A stretch of 64,000 nt of DNA. Source: Palleronia marisminoris (lineage in GTDB: Bacteria > Pseudomonadota > Alphaproteobacteria > Rhodobacterales > Rhodobacteraceae). The stretch covers positions 1 through 64,000 of the forward strand of contig NZ_FWFV01000002.1 in assembly GCF_900172315.1 (NCBI RefSeq), given 5' to 3'. The translations under genes were made by a program, and so were the position numbers. This document shows positions 40,739 to 51,498 of this stretch, in pieces (the stretch's first letter is position 1; each line of letters begins with the position of its first letter). The notes beneath the pieces were generated by a model that had not been told where the DNA came from, did no database searches, and saw nothing but the letters and a program-made list of their open reading frames with translations.

Positions 40739-41662
40739 TCACGCGGCAAAGGCCGGGGCATCCTCGGGACGCAGGCCCGCGCCGGGCAGCCGCGCAAGCA
40801 GGGCGCTGTCGGCCTCGACCATGCGGACCGCGCCGGGGCGGGCGAAAAGCGCGCGCAGCAAGGCGTTGGTCAGCGCATGGCCGGCGCGCACGCCCGTGTA
40901 CCGGCCGAGGATCGGCGCCCCGGCAAGCGCGAGATCGCCGAGCGCGTCGAGCATCTTGTGGCGCACGGCTTCGTCGGCATGACGCAGGCCGCCGGGCGAC
41001 AGGACGTCAGCCCCGTCAACCACGACCGCATTCTCGTATGTGCCGCCAAGCGCCAGACCGCGGGCGTGCATCGCCTCGACATCGGAGGCGCGGCAGAAGG
41101 TGCGGCTGTCGCAAAGCTCGTGCACGAAGGTCCCGTTCGCCAGGCTCAGCCGCTTCGATTGCCGCCCGATCGCTGCATCGGAGAAGTCGATCTGAAAGTC
41201 GATCTCGAGCGCTTCGGCCGGTTCGAGGCGGGCATAGGCGGGGCCGTTGCGGACCTCGACCACATCAAGCACCTGCAGCGCACGTACGCGACCCGACTGA
41301 TCCTCGAGCCCTGCGGCGAGGATGGCATCGACGAAGGGTGCGGAAGACCCGTCGAGGATTGGAACTTCGGGGCCGTCGATTTCGACCGTCAGGTTGTGGA
41401 TCCCGCAGCCGGCGATCGCCGCCATGACATGCTCGATCGTCGAAACGGAGACACCGGCGGAGTTGCGGATCCGGGTGCAGAGCTCGACCTGCTCGACCGC
41501 GCTCCAGATCGCCGGGATCGACGCGGCGGATGGCGCCACATCGGTGCGGCGGAACCATAGGCCGCGACCGCTCTCGGCGGGCACGAGGCGCAGATGGACA
41601 GGAGCGCCGGAATGCAGACCCACACCGTGGAATGAGATCGGGGAACGGAGTGTCTTCTGCAT
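40739..41662 (-). CDS. lpxC: UDP-3-O-acyl-N-acetylglucosamine deacetylase
   Basis: Committed step of lipid A synthesis. The 307-aa product shows the zinc site: the His of STIEHVMAAIAG near residue 81, and HKMLDALGDLAL near 240 with His and Asp. The usual opening TLRSPISFHGVGLHSG is present. An upstream ATG would add seven residues (MNPKGRT); the 41662 start fits the family. ftsZ lies just upstream on the same strand, separated by an intrinsic terminator. Confidence 0.95.
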   Translation of the reverse strand: MQKTLRSPISFHGVGLHSGAPVHLRLVPAESGRGLWFRRTDVAPSAASIPAIWSAVEQVELCTRIRNSAGVSVSTIEHVMAAIAGCGIHNLTVEIDGPEVPILDGSSAPFVDAILAAGLEDQSGRVRALQVLDVVEVRNGPAYARLEPAEALEIDFQIDFSDAAIGRQSKRLSLANGTFVHELCDSRTFCRASDVEAMHARGLALGGTYENAVVVDGADVLSPGGLRHADEAVRHKMLDALGDLALAGAPILGRYTGVRAGHALTNALLRALFARPGAVRMVEADSALLARLPGAGLRPEDAPAFAA

Positions 41663-41823
41663 GGTCCTGCCCTTCGGGTTCATTGACGTTTCTTAGGCAG
41701 GGTCAGTTACGCACGCATCGCGGGCCATACAAATCACCTGTTGCAACGCTTTGTAACAGGCCTGCGCCACGGCCGGCGCATGCCCGCGCACGAGCTGAGG
41801 GTGACAGGGCAAGGTTCTGACAT

Positions 41824-41855
41824 AAAACAAGAAAGGCCGGCATTGGGCCGGCCTT
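41824..41855 (-). terminator. Intrinsic terminator after ftsZ
   Basis: On the minus strand AAGGCCGGC (41855-41847) pairs perfectly with 41841-41833 around a 5-base loop and is followed by TTCTTGTTTT. It begins 23 bases after the ftsZ stop and separates ftsZ from lpxC. Confidence 0.88.
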
Positions 41856-41877
41856 CCGTATAGCGATTTGTGAGCGC

Positions 41878-43491
41878 TTAGTTTGCCTGGCGACGAAGGA
41901 AAGCGGGGATCTCGATCCGGTCCTCGTTGCTTTGCTCGGCTTCTTCCTCGTAGCGCGGCATCGGCGGCGTCCGACGGCGGGCGGCGGCGGCGGCCGTGGC
42001 ACGCTCGGATCCGCCCTCGTGACCGGACGCGGAGTCCTGCCCCCCCATCCGGTTGATCAGCGAATTGATCCCGAAGCGCGGCTTTTCCACCGGAGCAGCC
42101 GGGCGCGGCTCGGCCGCCCGTGGCGTCGCTGCGGGCGCGGCGGGACGCTGGGGCGCGGTCGGGCGCGGGGCATCGGGCGTGCGACGGGTGGCCGCTTCGA
42201 GCCGCTCCATCACCTCGGGAGAGGGCTGACCCTGGCCGGTCCGCGCCTGGGATCGCTGCGGCTGTGCGGCGGGGGCTTCGCGCTCACGGCGGGCACGTTC
42301 CCAGTCGCCGAAGAAATCGTCGTCTTCGTCCACGACGTCCGAGGGGGCCGGACGGGTGGTCTGCGGACGCGTGGACGCAGCGATTTGCGGCTGCTCGGGC
42401 GCGTCGGCAGGGCGATCTTCGAAGAGCGACATCGCCTCTTCGTCCTCGACCGGCTGTTGCTCCTTGCGAGCGATCGGCTGGGCCATCGAGCGGCGCGGCA
42501 TGGGCGTCTCGCCGACGTCATGCGACGCGTCGATGCCGGTCGCGACGACCGAAACGCGCATCTTGCCGTTCATGTCGGGGTCGAGGGTCGAGCCGACGAT
42601 GATGTTCGCGTCGGGGTCGACCTTCTCGCGGATGACGTTGGCGGCCTCGTCGAGTTCGTAGAGGGTCAGGTCCTCGCCGCCGGTGACGTTGATCAGGACG
42701 CCGCGCGCGCCATGCAGCGACACTTCGTCGAGCAGCGGGTTGGCGATGGCCTTCTCGGCGGCTTGCGGTGCGCGATCCTCGCCCTCGGCCTCGCCGGTGC
42801 CCATCATCGCCTTGCCCATCTCGTCCATCACGGCGCGAACGTCGGCGAAGTCGAGGTTGATGAGACCCGGACGGACCATCAGGTCGGTCACGCCCTTCAC
42901 GCCTTGGTAGAGCACGTCGTCGGCGATCGAGAACGCATCGGTGCAGGTCGTCTTTTCGTTGGCGAGGCGGAACAGGTTCTGGTTCGGGATGATGATCAGC
43001 GTATCGACCATCTTCTGAAGCGCCTCGATCCCTTCCTCGGCCTGGCGCATGCGGCGCGGGCCTTCGAACTGGAAGGGCTTGGTCACAACGCCGACGGTCA
43101 GGACGCCAAGCTCGCGCGCGGCCTGGGCGATGATCGGGGTGGCGCCCGTGCCCGTGCCGCCGCCCATGCCGGCGGTGATGAAGCACATATGCGCGCCGGC
43201 CAGGTGATCCACGATCTCTTCGATCGACTCTTCGGCGGCGGCGGCACCGATATGGGCCTTGGCGCCGGCGCCGAGGCCTTCGGTCACCTTCACGCCCATC
43301 TGCACCCGGTTCGGGGCAGACGATTGCGACAGCGCCTGGGCATCGGTGTTCGCGACGACGAACTCGACCCCTTCGAGCTGCTTCGCGATCATGTTGTTGA
43401 CGGCATTGCCGCCCGCGCCGCCGACACCGAAGACGGTGATGCGGGGCTTCAGCTCGTCGTGTTGGGATGCCATGGTGAGATTCAGAGTCAT
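41878..43491 (-). CDS. ftsZ: Cell division protein FtsZ
   Basis: Tubulin-like GTPase that forms the division ring. The 537-aa product has [13 protein letters not shown] near residue 22, the GTP signature GGGTGTG near 110, and the T7-loop region [10 protein letters not shown] near 205. A long, Pro/Ala/Arg-rich disordered linker of nearly 200 residues leads to the conserved C-terminal peptide [10 protein letters not shown], which binds FtsA and other partners. Alphaproteobacterial FtsZ proteins usually have such long linkers. The start MTLNLTM matches relatives; an internal ATG at 43473 is an alternative. Confidence 0.97.
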   Translation of the reverse strand: MTLNLTMASQHDELKPRITVFGVGGAGGNAVNNMIAKQLEGVEFVVANTDAQALSQSSAPNRVQMGVKVTEGLGAGAKAHIGAAAAEESIEEIVDHLAGAHMCFITAGMGGGTGTGATPIIAQAARELGVLTVGVVTKPFQFEGPRRMRQAEEGIEALQKMVDTLIIIPNQNLFRLANEKTTCTDAFSIADDVLYQGVKGVTDLMVRPGLINLDFADVRAVMDEMGKAMMGTGEAEGEDRAPQAAEKAIANPLLDEVSLHGARGVLINVTGGEDLTLYELDEAANVIREKVDPDANIIVGSTLDPDMNGKMRVSVVATGIDASHDVGETPMPRRSMAQPIARKEQQPVEDEEAMSLFEDRPADAPEQPQIAASTRPQTTRPAPSDVVDEDDDFFGDWERARREREAPAAQPQRSQARTGQGQPSPEVMERLEAATRRTPDAPRPTAPQRPAAPAATPRAAEPRPAAPVEKPRFGINSLINRMGGQDSASGHEGGSERATAAAAARRRTPPMPRYEEEAEQSNEDRIEIPAFLRRQAN

Positions 43492-43654
43492 CGCTGTGTT
43501 CCGCCTGTCTTTTGTGGGCCCGCTATTCATTGCGGATTGTCTGCTGGACTTTTCTCGACTGTATCCACGCGTGTCCCCCGCGTCACCCGAAAAAGCACAA
43601 TTATGCCACTATCCGCCCAGTGATTCTCGAAAGTCACATTGCCAGGTTCGAATT

Positions 43655-44983
43655 CTACCAGTTTTCCTTGAACCAGCGCATTGCCCGGCGCAGCGACCTG
43701 GTGCCGTTGCGCTCGGGCAGAATGTCGAAATCCCAGAACTCGTCCTGCGGATGGGCGGCGAAGAGGCACAGGCCCACGGCGCTTGCGAAGGCCGCGCCGG
43801 TCGCCTTCTCGGGAAGGCCGGCGACGCGGAGGGGTCGCCCGATCCGCACCTGCTGCCCCAGGATGCGTGGCGCCAGCGTATCGAGGCCCGGGATCTGGCT
43901 GCCACCGCCGGTCAGCACGATCTGCTGCGACGGCAGCGCCTCGAACCCGGCGACGTCGAGCCGGGCGCGGGCTTCCTCGAGGATTTCCTCGACCCTGGGC
44001 CGCATGATGCCGATCAACTCGGCGCGGCTGACGGTGCGGCGGTCGATTTCGAAATCGCCGGTCTCGCCGCCAAGTTCGATCATGTCGCGGTCGTCGATCG
44101 AGGTCGCCACCACCCCGCCATGCAGGGTTTTCAGCCGCTCGGCCGTCGACAGCGAAATCTGCAGACCCTTCGAGATGTCCGAGGTGACATGGTCGCCACC
44201 CATGGCGACCGCATCCGCATAGATCAGGTGCTTGCGCCAGAAGATCGACAGGCCGGTCACGCCGCCGCCCATATCGATGCAGGCGGCCCCCAGCTCCTGC
44301 TCGTCCTCGACGAGGCTCGAGATGCCCGAGACATAGGCGGCCGAGGCCAACCCCGCGAGCTCCAGGTCGCAGCGCTTTACCGCGTGCAGCAGGTTCTCGA
44401 CCACATGGCCATCGACGGACAGCATATGCACGTCGCAGGCGAGCATGTCGCCCACCTGCCCGCGCGGGTCGTTCATCCCCGAGCGGTGGTCGAGCGCGAA
44501 GTTCACCGGCTGAGCGTGCAGCACCTCGCGGCCGGGACCGATGTCGGGCATCTCGCAGGCGGACAGCACCTCGGCCACGTCATGCTCGGCGACCTGGGCG
44601 CCGCGAAGCTCTATCTGGCCGGCAAGCCCGTAGCTGCGAGGCCCCCCGCCCGAAACGGTGGCGATCACGTGATCCACCCGGACCTGCGCCATCTTCTGGG
44701 CGTTCTGGACGGCTGTGCGGATCGCGCGCTCGGTCTCGTGCATCGCTTCGATCTCGCCGAAGCGGACGCCGCGCGAGCGGGTCGTCGCCGCACCGATGAT
44801 GCGGAAGGCCGACTGCCCCGCCATCGGCCCCACCCCGTCGGTCGGCGCGGGCGCCGGATCGAAGCGCAGGATCAGGCAAGCGATCTTCGAGGTGCCGATG
44901 TCGAGAATCGCGACCACCCCGCGTTGCATCGCGTTCTGACGCATCGCGCGCATCGCGCGCTGAGACCTGTAGAGGTCGAACAT
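43655..44983 (-). CDS. ftsA: Cell division protein FtsA
   Basis: Actin-like protein that tethers FtsZ to the membrane. The 442-aa product has the phosphate-1 motif ILDIGTSK near residue 26, phosphate-2 GAACIDMGGGVT near 230, and the adenosine motif LTGGGSQIPG near 355, with the SHS2 1C domain between. The C-terminal amphipathic helix is RRAMRWFKENW. It begins 2 bases after ftsQ; a 163-base gap, probably with an ftsZ promoter, separates it from ftsZ. Confidence 0.96.
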   Translation of the reverse strand: MFDLYRSQRAMRAMRQNAMQRGVVAILDIGTSKIACLILRFDPAPAPTDGVGPMAGQSAFRIIGAATTRSRGVRFGEIEAMHETERAIRTAVQNAQKMAQVRVDHVIATVSGGGPRSYGLAGQIELRGAQVAEHDVAEVLSACEMPDIGPGREVLHAQPVNFALDHRSGMNDPRGQVGDMLACDVHMLSVDGHVVENLLHAVKRCDLELAGLASAAYVSGISSLVEDEQELGAACIDMGGGVTGLSIFWRKHLIYADAVAMGGDHVTSDISKGLQISLSTAERLKTLHGGVVATSIDDRDMIELGGETGDFEIDRRTVSRAELIGIMRPRVEEILEEARARLDVAGFEALPSQQIVLTGGGSQIPGLDTLAPRILGQQVRIGRPLRVAGLPEKATGAAFASAVGLCLFAAHPQDEFWDFDILPERNGTRSLRRAMRWFKENW

Positions 44984-44985
44984 CT

Positions 44986-45873
44986 TCAGTCGTCTCCCAA
45001 CTCAGTCATCTTCACCTGCCGCAGTGTCTCGGCGGCTTCCTGACGAATGCGCACCGTCGGGCGCCGGGGCACCCGCATGTCCACGAGGATCACGTCACGG
45101 GCAAAGAGGTCCTGCGCCTCGTCGACCGCCAGTACCTGTTCCAGCGCCTGCACGGGGCGCAGCTCGGGAAGGCGGATCTTCTGCCCCTCGTCGAGGACCA
45201 CGTCCCACCGCCGCTCGCCGATCCGCACAAGCCCCCTGAGCCGCGTCAGGATCGGGCCCGCCGCGCGGATGATCTCGTTCGCTTCGGCCGCGGCCCGGTC
45301 CGCCCCGATGCCCGAGAGCAGCGGCAGATCCGTCCGCTCGATCCGCGCATCGATGGTGGTCACGGGATGGCCCGTGGCATCGATCAGCAGCAGCTCTTCG
45401 CCGCTGCGCCAGACGAAGGTCGGCACGCGCTCGGTCACGCGGATGTCGAGCACGCCGCCGGGCCGGACCCGCAGGCTCGCCTCTTCGACCGCTTCGAGCG
45501 TGCGCACCGCGTCCTGCATGGCCGCAAGGTCGAGGTCGAAGGACGAGACGGGGAAGTCCAGCGGCAGAAGCTCGCGGATATCCGCGGCGAGCCGGTCCGA
45601 GGCGCCCTCGATAGACATGAGCCGCACCATGAATTCCTCGCGGCTTTCGATCTTGGCGCGGGCCTCGTCGATCCAGGCGAAAAGCCGGTCGCGCCGCGCC
45701 TCGTCGGCGAAGGTCAGCGTGCCCATCAGCGCGATCGCCGCCAGCGGAACCCCGAAGGTGAAGCCGCGCCGGACCGCCGGGGTCAGCGCGAGGCGCTGCA
45801 GGCGGTAGGACAGCCGCGAGGGCGCAGGATCACTGCCGCGTTGCGCGCGGCGACGGCGTTTCAGCGGTCGCAT
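44986..45873 (-). CDS. ftsQ: Cell division protein FtsQ
   Basis: Single-pass divisome protein with a periplasmic POTRA domain. The 295-aa product has a basic cytoplasmic start (KRRRRAQR), one membrane helix at about residues 36-55, a POTRA-like segment, and the FtsQ domain (VRTLEAVEEASLRVRPGGVLDIRVTE core, RVPTFVWRSGEELLLID). The ATG at 45873 follows GGAGG and overlaps the end of ddl by 13 bases. Confidence 0.93.
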   Translation of the reverse strand: MRPLKRRRRAQRGSDPAPSRLSYRLQRLALTPAVRRGFTFGVPLAAIALMGTLTFADEARRDRLFAWIDEARAKIESREEFMVRLMSIEGASDRLAADIRELLPLDFPVSSFDLDLAAMQDAVRTLEAVEEASLRVRPGGVLDIRVTERVPTFVWRSGEELLLIDATGHPVTTIDARIERTDLPLLSGIGADRAAAEANEIIRAAGPILTRLRGLVRIGERRWDVVLDEGQKIRLPELRPVQALEQVLAVDEAQDLFARDVILVDMRVPRRPTVRIRQEAAETLRQVKMTELGDD

Positions 45874-46775
45874 GACGCATCCTCCACGATCCAACGGCAG
45901 AACTGGCCGAAGCCCATGCCGGCATGGGCGGCCTGCTCGGGGGACAGCGAAGTCGGCGTCATTCCGGGCTGGGTGTTGGTTTCCAGCAGGACGAGCCCAT
46001 CCACGCCCCTGCTCTCGTCCCATCGAAAATCGGTGCGGCTGATGCCCCGGCATCCCAGCACCCGGTGCGCCGTCAGCGCGTGCGACAGGCACAGCTCTTC
46101 GATTTCGGCTGGAATGTCGGCGGGGATGACGTGGCGCGAGCCGCCCGCCTTGTACTTGGCGTCGTAGTCGTACCAGCCGTCCGAGAGGATGTCGGTCACG
46201 CCGAGTGCCCGGTCGCCCATGACGGTCGTCGTCAGCTCGCGCCCCGGCGCGTAGCGTTCGACCATCACCGTCTCGGGCATGTCGGGGGAAAGTTGCGGAG
46301 GGCCGTTCGACGCCTCGTGGACGATATAGACGCCGACCGACGAGCCCTCGTTGAAGGGCTTCACCACGTAGGGCGGCTCCATCACGTGCCGCGCGCGCAC
46401 TTCGGCGGCCGTCGCCAGTTGCGACGGCACCGTCGGCAGCCCGGCAGCCGCATAGACGGCCTTGGTGCGCTCTTTCTCCATGGCGGTGGCCGAGGCCAGG
46501 ACGCCGGAATGGGTGTAGGGAATGTGCAGCCATTCGAGCATGCCCTGCACGCAGCCATCCTCGCCCCAACGGCCGTGCAACGCGTTGAAGACGGTGCAAG
46601 GGGTCAGCTCTGACAGACGCGCGGCGAGGTCTGGCCCAGCGTCCAGTTCGACGACCTCGAATCCTTCGCCCCGCAGCGCGGCGGCGCATTCGCGCCCGCT
46701 CGACAGCGACACCTCGCGTTCAGCCGAGGGGCCGCCCATCAAAACCACAACCTTGGGGTCTGTCCTGCTCGACAT
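45861..46775 (-). CDS. ddl: D-alanine-D-alanine ligase
   Basis: Makes D-Ala-D-Ala for the peptidoglycan stem. The 304-aa ATP-grasp protein opens with VVVLMGGPSAEREVSLSSG, has HGRWGEDGCVQGMLE near residue 65, EGSSVGVY near 143, and the C-terminal RTDFRWDE and LLETNTQPGMT metal-binding motifs. It overlaps ftsQ by 13 bases and lies 71 bases after murB. Confidence 0.96.
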   Translation of the reverse strand: MSSRTDPKVVVLMGGPSAEREVSLSSGRECAAALRGEGFEVVELDAGPDLAARLSELTPCTVFNALHGRWGEDGCVQGMLEWLHIPYTHSGVLASATAMEKERTKAVYAAAGLPTVPSQLATAAEVRARHVMEPPYVVKPFNEGSSVGVYIVHEASNGPPQLSPDMPETVMVERYAPGRELTTTVMGDRALGVTDILSDGWYDYDAKYKAGGSRHVIPADIPAEIEELCLSHALTAHRVLGCRGISRTDFRWDESRGVDGLVLLETNTQPGMTPTSLSPEQAAHAGMGFGQFCRWIVEDASCDR

Positions 46776-46846
46776 ACCCGCGATCTCTTTTAATTGCCGA
46801 CCCTTTTAGCGGGTCTTGTGCCTGCCTCGGCGCGGTGTGTTCACCG

Positions 46847-47773
46847 TCACCCGGTACGCTGAGTCTTCCCCACGCGCCGTATTTCCCACTCTAGCTGAAT
46901 GCCCGAGTGTTGGAATACCCTTTCGCGCACTAATTCGCCCAGTGTCTCCAAATCCTCAGCGGTGGCGTCCTCGGCGTTGAGCAGGAAGTTCGGATGCTTC
47001 TCGGACATCTGTGCCCCACCAAGGCGATGGCCGCGCAATCCGGCGTCGTCGATCACCTTCCACGCCTTCAACTCATGCGTGTCGTCCGCCCGCCCCGTCG
47101 AGCTGTGGCCGGCCGGGTTGCGGAAGGTCGACCCCGCGCTGCGCTCCTTCGTGGGCTGGCTCTCGTCGCGCTTGGCCATCTGGTCGTCCATGCGCGCCTG
47201 CAGCTCGTCGGGGTCGCCCGCCTCGGCCGCGAAGACGGCGCGCGTGACGATGCAGCCCTCGGGCAGTTCGCTGGAGCGGTAGGCCAGGTTCAAGTCCGCG
47301 GCGGGGATGGTGACGACCTCGCCCTCGCGCGTGACCGCCTCGACCTCGATCAGATGGTCGGCGACATATGTGCCGTAGCAGCCCGCGTTCATGCGGACCG
47401 CGCCGCCGATGGCGCCCGGGATCGTGCGCAGGAACGTCAGGTCCAGCCCCGCCTGCGCCGCCTTGCGCGCCACATGCGCGTCCAGCGCCGCAGCGCCTGC
47501 GATCACGCGACCGTCGCCGCACTCGATGTCGTTGAAGCCACGGCCGAGCCGGATCACCACGCCGTCGATCCCGCCGTCCCGCACGATGAGGTTCGACCCT
47601 ACGCCCATCGGAAACACCGGCACCTTGGGATCGAGCGCGGCGAGGAACGCCGCCAGATCCTCGACATCGGCGGGCTGGAACAGAACCTCTGCCGGGCCAC
47701 CGACCCTCAGCCACGTCACCCCCGACAGGTCGAATTCCGGCGTCAGACGCCCGCGAACTTCCGGCAGATCCAT
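46847..47773 (-). CDS. murB: UDP-N-acetylenolpyruvoylglucosamine reductase
   Basis: FAD enzyme that completes UDP-MurNAc. The 308-aa product has [28 protein letters not shown] near residue 58, and [15 protein letters not shown] near 117. It also has the C-terminal catalytic serine motif in [12 protein letters not shown] and HPNFLLN. The ATG at 47773 has AAGGAG that abuts the palindromic repeat element between purU and murB, so the repeat forms part of the immediate leader. Confidence 0.96.
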   Translation of the reverse strand: MDLPEVRGRLTPEFDLSGVTWLRVGGPAEVLFQPADVEDLAAFLAALDPKVPVFPMGVGSNLIVRDGGIDGVVIRLGRGFNDIECGDGRVIAGAAALDAHVARKAAQAGLDLTFLRTIPGAIGGAVRMNAGCYGTYVADHLIEVEAVTREGEVVTIPAADLNLAYRSSELPEGCIVTRAVFAAEAGDPDELQARMDDQMAKRDESQPTKERSAGSTFRNPAGHSSTGRADDTHELKAWKVIDDAGLRGHRLGGAQMSEKHPNFLLNAEDATAEDLETLGELVRERVFQHSGIQLEWEIRRVGKTQRTG

Positions 47774-47781
47774 GGCCACTC

Positions 47782-47832
47782 CTTCATCTTGCCCTAAATA
47801 CTCCGGGGAGCGCGAGGGGCAGCGCCCCTCGC
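47782..47832 (-). repeat. Palindromic repeat element between purU and murB
   Basis: The unit reads CTTCATCTTGCCCTAAATA on the plus strand, then CTCCGGGG, and ends in the hairpin GCGAGGGGC-AGC-GCCCCTCGC (47812-47832). It shares order and most bases with the unit inside xdhA at 14623-14670. It sits 7 bases from the purU stop and directly against the murB ribosome binding site. Confidence 0.8.
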
Positions 47833-47839
47833 TCCGCAC

Positions 47840-48724
47840 TCAGCCCATGCGGTCCGAGGTATAGGATCCGGGCGACGGGGGAAACACCACGGTCTTGTTT
47901 CCGTTCAGGAAGACGCGGTGATTGGCGTGGGCGTGAATCGCGCGGGCCAACACCTGTGCCTCTACATCGCGACCAAGCGAGACGTAGTCGTCATTCGACT
48001 GGGCGTGGGTGACGCGGACGGTGTCCTGCTCGATGATCGGACCCTCGTCGAGGTCGCTGGTCACGTAGTGCGAAGTCGCGCCGATCAGCTTCACGCCGCG
48101 CTCGTAGGCTTGGCGGTAGGGGTTCGCTCCCTTGAACGAGGGCAGGAACGAGTGGTGGATGTTGATGATCCGGCCCGAGTATTCGCGGCACATCTGCTCG
48201 GACAGCACCTGCATGTAGCGGGCCAGCACGATCAGCTCGGCGCCCGCATCTTCGAACACCTCCATCTGCTTGGCCTCGGCCTGGGGCTTGTTGTCCTTGG
48301 TCACCTTGATGTGGTGGAAGGGGATGTCGTGGTTCACCACCAGCTTCTGGTAGTCGTGGTGGTTCGAAACGACGCCCACGATGTCGATGGGCAGCGCCCC
48401 GATCCGCCAACGATAGAGCAGGTCGTTCAGGCAGTGTCCGAAGCGCGAGACCATGATGACGGCACGCATCTTCCTGGCCTCGTCGTGGAAGGCGTAGCCC
48501 ATGTCGAACCGCTGGGCCACGGGGGCGAAGGCCTGTTCGAGATGCTCGACCGTGGCGCCGGTTTCGGACCGGAAGCCGAGGCGCATGAAGAAGTTGCCGG
48601 TTTTCTGGTCGTCGAACTGCGCCGAGTCGAGTATGTTGCAGCCCTGCTCGGCCAGGAAGGTGGAGATGGCAGCGACGACGCCGCGCGTCGTCGGGCAGGT
48701 GACGCGGAGTGCGATGGATGTCAT
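47840..48724 (-). CDS. purU: Formyltetrahydrofolate deformylase
   Basis: Releases formate from 10-formyl-THF, balancing one-carbon units and supplying formate for purine synthesis. The 294-aa protein has an N-terminal ACT domain (residues 1-80, CPTTRGVVAAISTFLAEQG) and a formyltransferase-like catalytic domain with RYMQVLS, the INIHHSFLPSFKGANPY motif near residue 215 and the catalytic Asp of SDLDEGPII. GAGGG precedes the ATG. Its place between murC and murB is unusual; a 12-bp hairpin upstream separates it from murC, so it may have its own promoter. Confidence 0.94.
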   Translation of the reverse strand: MTSIALRVTCPTTRGVVAAISTFLAEQGCNILDSAQFDDQKTGNFFMRLGFRSETGATVEHLEQAFAPVAQRFDMGYAFHDEARKMRAVIMVSRFGHCLNDLLYRWRIGALPIDIVGVVSNHHDYQKLVVNHDIPFHHIKVTKDNKPQAEAKQMEVFEDAGAELIVLARYMQVLSEQMCREYSGRIINIHHSFLPSFKGANPYRQAYERGVKLIGATSHYVTSDLDEGPIIEQDTVRVTHAQSNDDYVSLGRDVEAQVLARAIHAHANHRVFLNGNKTVVFPPSPGSYTSDRMG

Positions 48725-48817
48725 GGGGCCCTCGTTCTGTTCTACGCCCCATGTGCCGCGAATTGCGGCGAGCGGCCAGACCGGATGCGACCTGACGGCG
48801 CCGCCCGGCGACGCTGA

Positions 48818-48849
48818 CCGGCCGCGACCCAGAACCAGGTCGCGGCCGG
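48818..48849 (-). terminator. Strong stem-loop between murC and purU
   Basis: CCGGCCGCGACC (48818-48829) pairs perfectly with GGTCGCGGCCGG (48838-48849). It starts 6 bases beyond the murC stop on the minus strand. No U-run follows, so it may pause or partly terminate the dcw transcript, or protect its 3-prime end. Confidence 0.6.
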
Positions 48850-48854
48850 GCAGA

Positions 48855-50252
<1,398 letters not shown>

Positions 50253-50305
50253 TGGCTGCAGCTCCTCGGATAATTGGTCTTTCACCGGGTCTCTCCATTC
50301 ACTCG

Positions 50306-51403
50306 TTAATTGTCCAGTCCCGCCATCCGCTCGACCAGATCGGCAAGGTCACGCGCCGCGTCTGGCCGACCGAGCGCCGCCGCAGCCGTCGCCATCCGCG
50401 TCGCCGCGTCGGGCTGGCCGAGAATCGCGGCCACCGTCTCGGCCAGGTTGTCGGGGGTCAGCTTCGCCTCGGGGATCACCGCCGCCGCCTCGGCCTCGGC
50501 CAGGGCGCGGGCGTTCGCACTTTGGTGGTCACCGGTGGCGTGGGGGAAGGGCACCAGGATCGCGGGGCGCCCGATGGCCGTCAGGTCGGCGATGGACGAC
50601 GCCCCGGCCCGGCTGATGACAAGCTGCGCCTCGGCCATGCGGGCGGGCACGTCGTCGAAAAACGGGCGGACCTCGGCGGTCATGCCGTGCTCGGCGTAAA
50701 ATCCGGATACCCGCGCCTCGTCCTCGCCCCGCGCCTGGTGCGAGATGCGCAGGTTGCGGCGCATCTCCTCGGGCAGCGAGGCCAAGGCGGGCGGCACGGT
50801 ATCCGACAGCGCGCGCGCGCCTTGGCTGCCACCGATCACGAGGATCGACATCGGGTAGTCGCCGGGGGGAATGTAGCTCGCCCCCGCCCGCGCATGGACC
50901 GCGGACCGCACCGGGTTGCCGATATGCAAGCCCTCGACCCCTTCGGGCAGATCGGTCGGCCAGACACCGCAGGCGACATGCGTGACGCGGGGGGCGAAGA
51001 GCTTGTTTACCCGCCCCAGCACGCCGTTTTGTTCGTGGATCATCCGCGGGAGCTTCAGGATTGTCGCCGCCGACAGCGCGGGAATGGATGGGTAGCCGCC
51101 GAAGCCCACGACCGCCGCGGGGTGGTCGCGGCGCATCGCCCGCACGGCCTGCAGCACGCCGCCACCGATGCGGAACGGCACGCCCGCCTTCGCAAGCACA
51201 CCGCCCCTAGCGAAGGTGGCGCTGGCGACCTGCGCCACGGGCACCTCGTCCGGGAAGCCACCGGCATAGCGTGCGCCGCGCGCGTCGGTGGACAGCGTCA
51301 CGCGCCAACCGCGGGAGATCAGCTCCTCGGCCAGGGCCTGCGCGGGGAACATGTGGCCCCCGGTCCCTCCGGCGGCGATCAGGCAGAGCGGCGCTGTGGT
51401 CAT
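50306..51403 (-). CDS. murG: UDP-GlcNAc-undecaprenyl-pyrophosphoryl-MurNAc-pentapeptide transferase
   Basis: Makes lipid II at the inner face of the membrane. The 365-aa GT-B protein opens with [20 protein letters not shown], has [11 protein letters not shown] near residue 100, [12 protein letters not shown] near 125, [12 protein letters not shown] near 190 and [12 protein letters not shown] plus [10 protein letters not shown] in the donor-binding part near 262-290. GGAGG precedes the ATG. Confidence 0.96.
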   Translation of the reverse strand: MTTAPLCLIAAGGTGGHMFPAQALAEELISRGWRVTLSTDARGARYAGGFPDEVPVAQVASATFARGGVLAKAGVPFRIGGGVLQAVRAMRRDHPAAVVGFGGYPSIPALSAATILKLPRMIHEQNGVLGRVNKLFAPRVTHVACGVWPTDLPEGVEGLHIGNPVRSAVHARAGASYIPPGDYPMSILVIGGSQGARALSDTVPPALASLPEEMRRNLRISHQARGEDEARVSGFYAEHGMTAEVRPFFDDVPARMAEAQLVISRAGASSIADLTAIGRPAILVPFPHATGDHQSANARALAEAEAAAVIPEAKLTPDNLAETVAAILGQPDAATRMATAAAALGRPDAARDLADLVERMAGLDN

Positions 51404-51498
51404 CGGTCAGCCTCCGTAGCGTAAGTGGCGCCGGCCTGCGTGCCCGGTTCGGCGCCGAACTGCCAGCCGTTCCCGCGCGAGCCGGTCACGGCGGCGGA

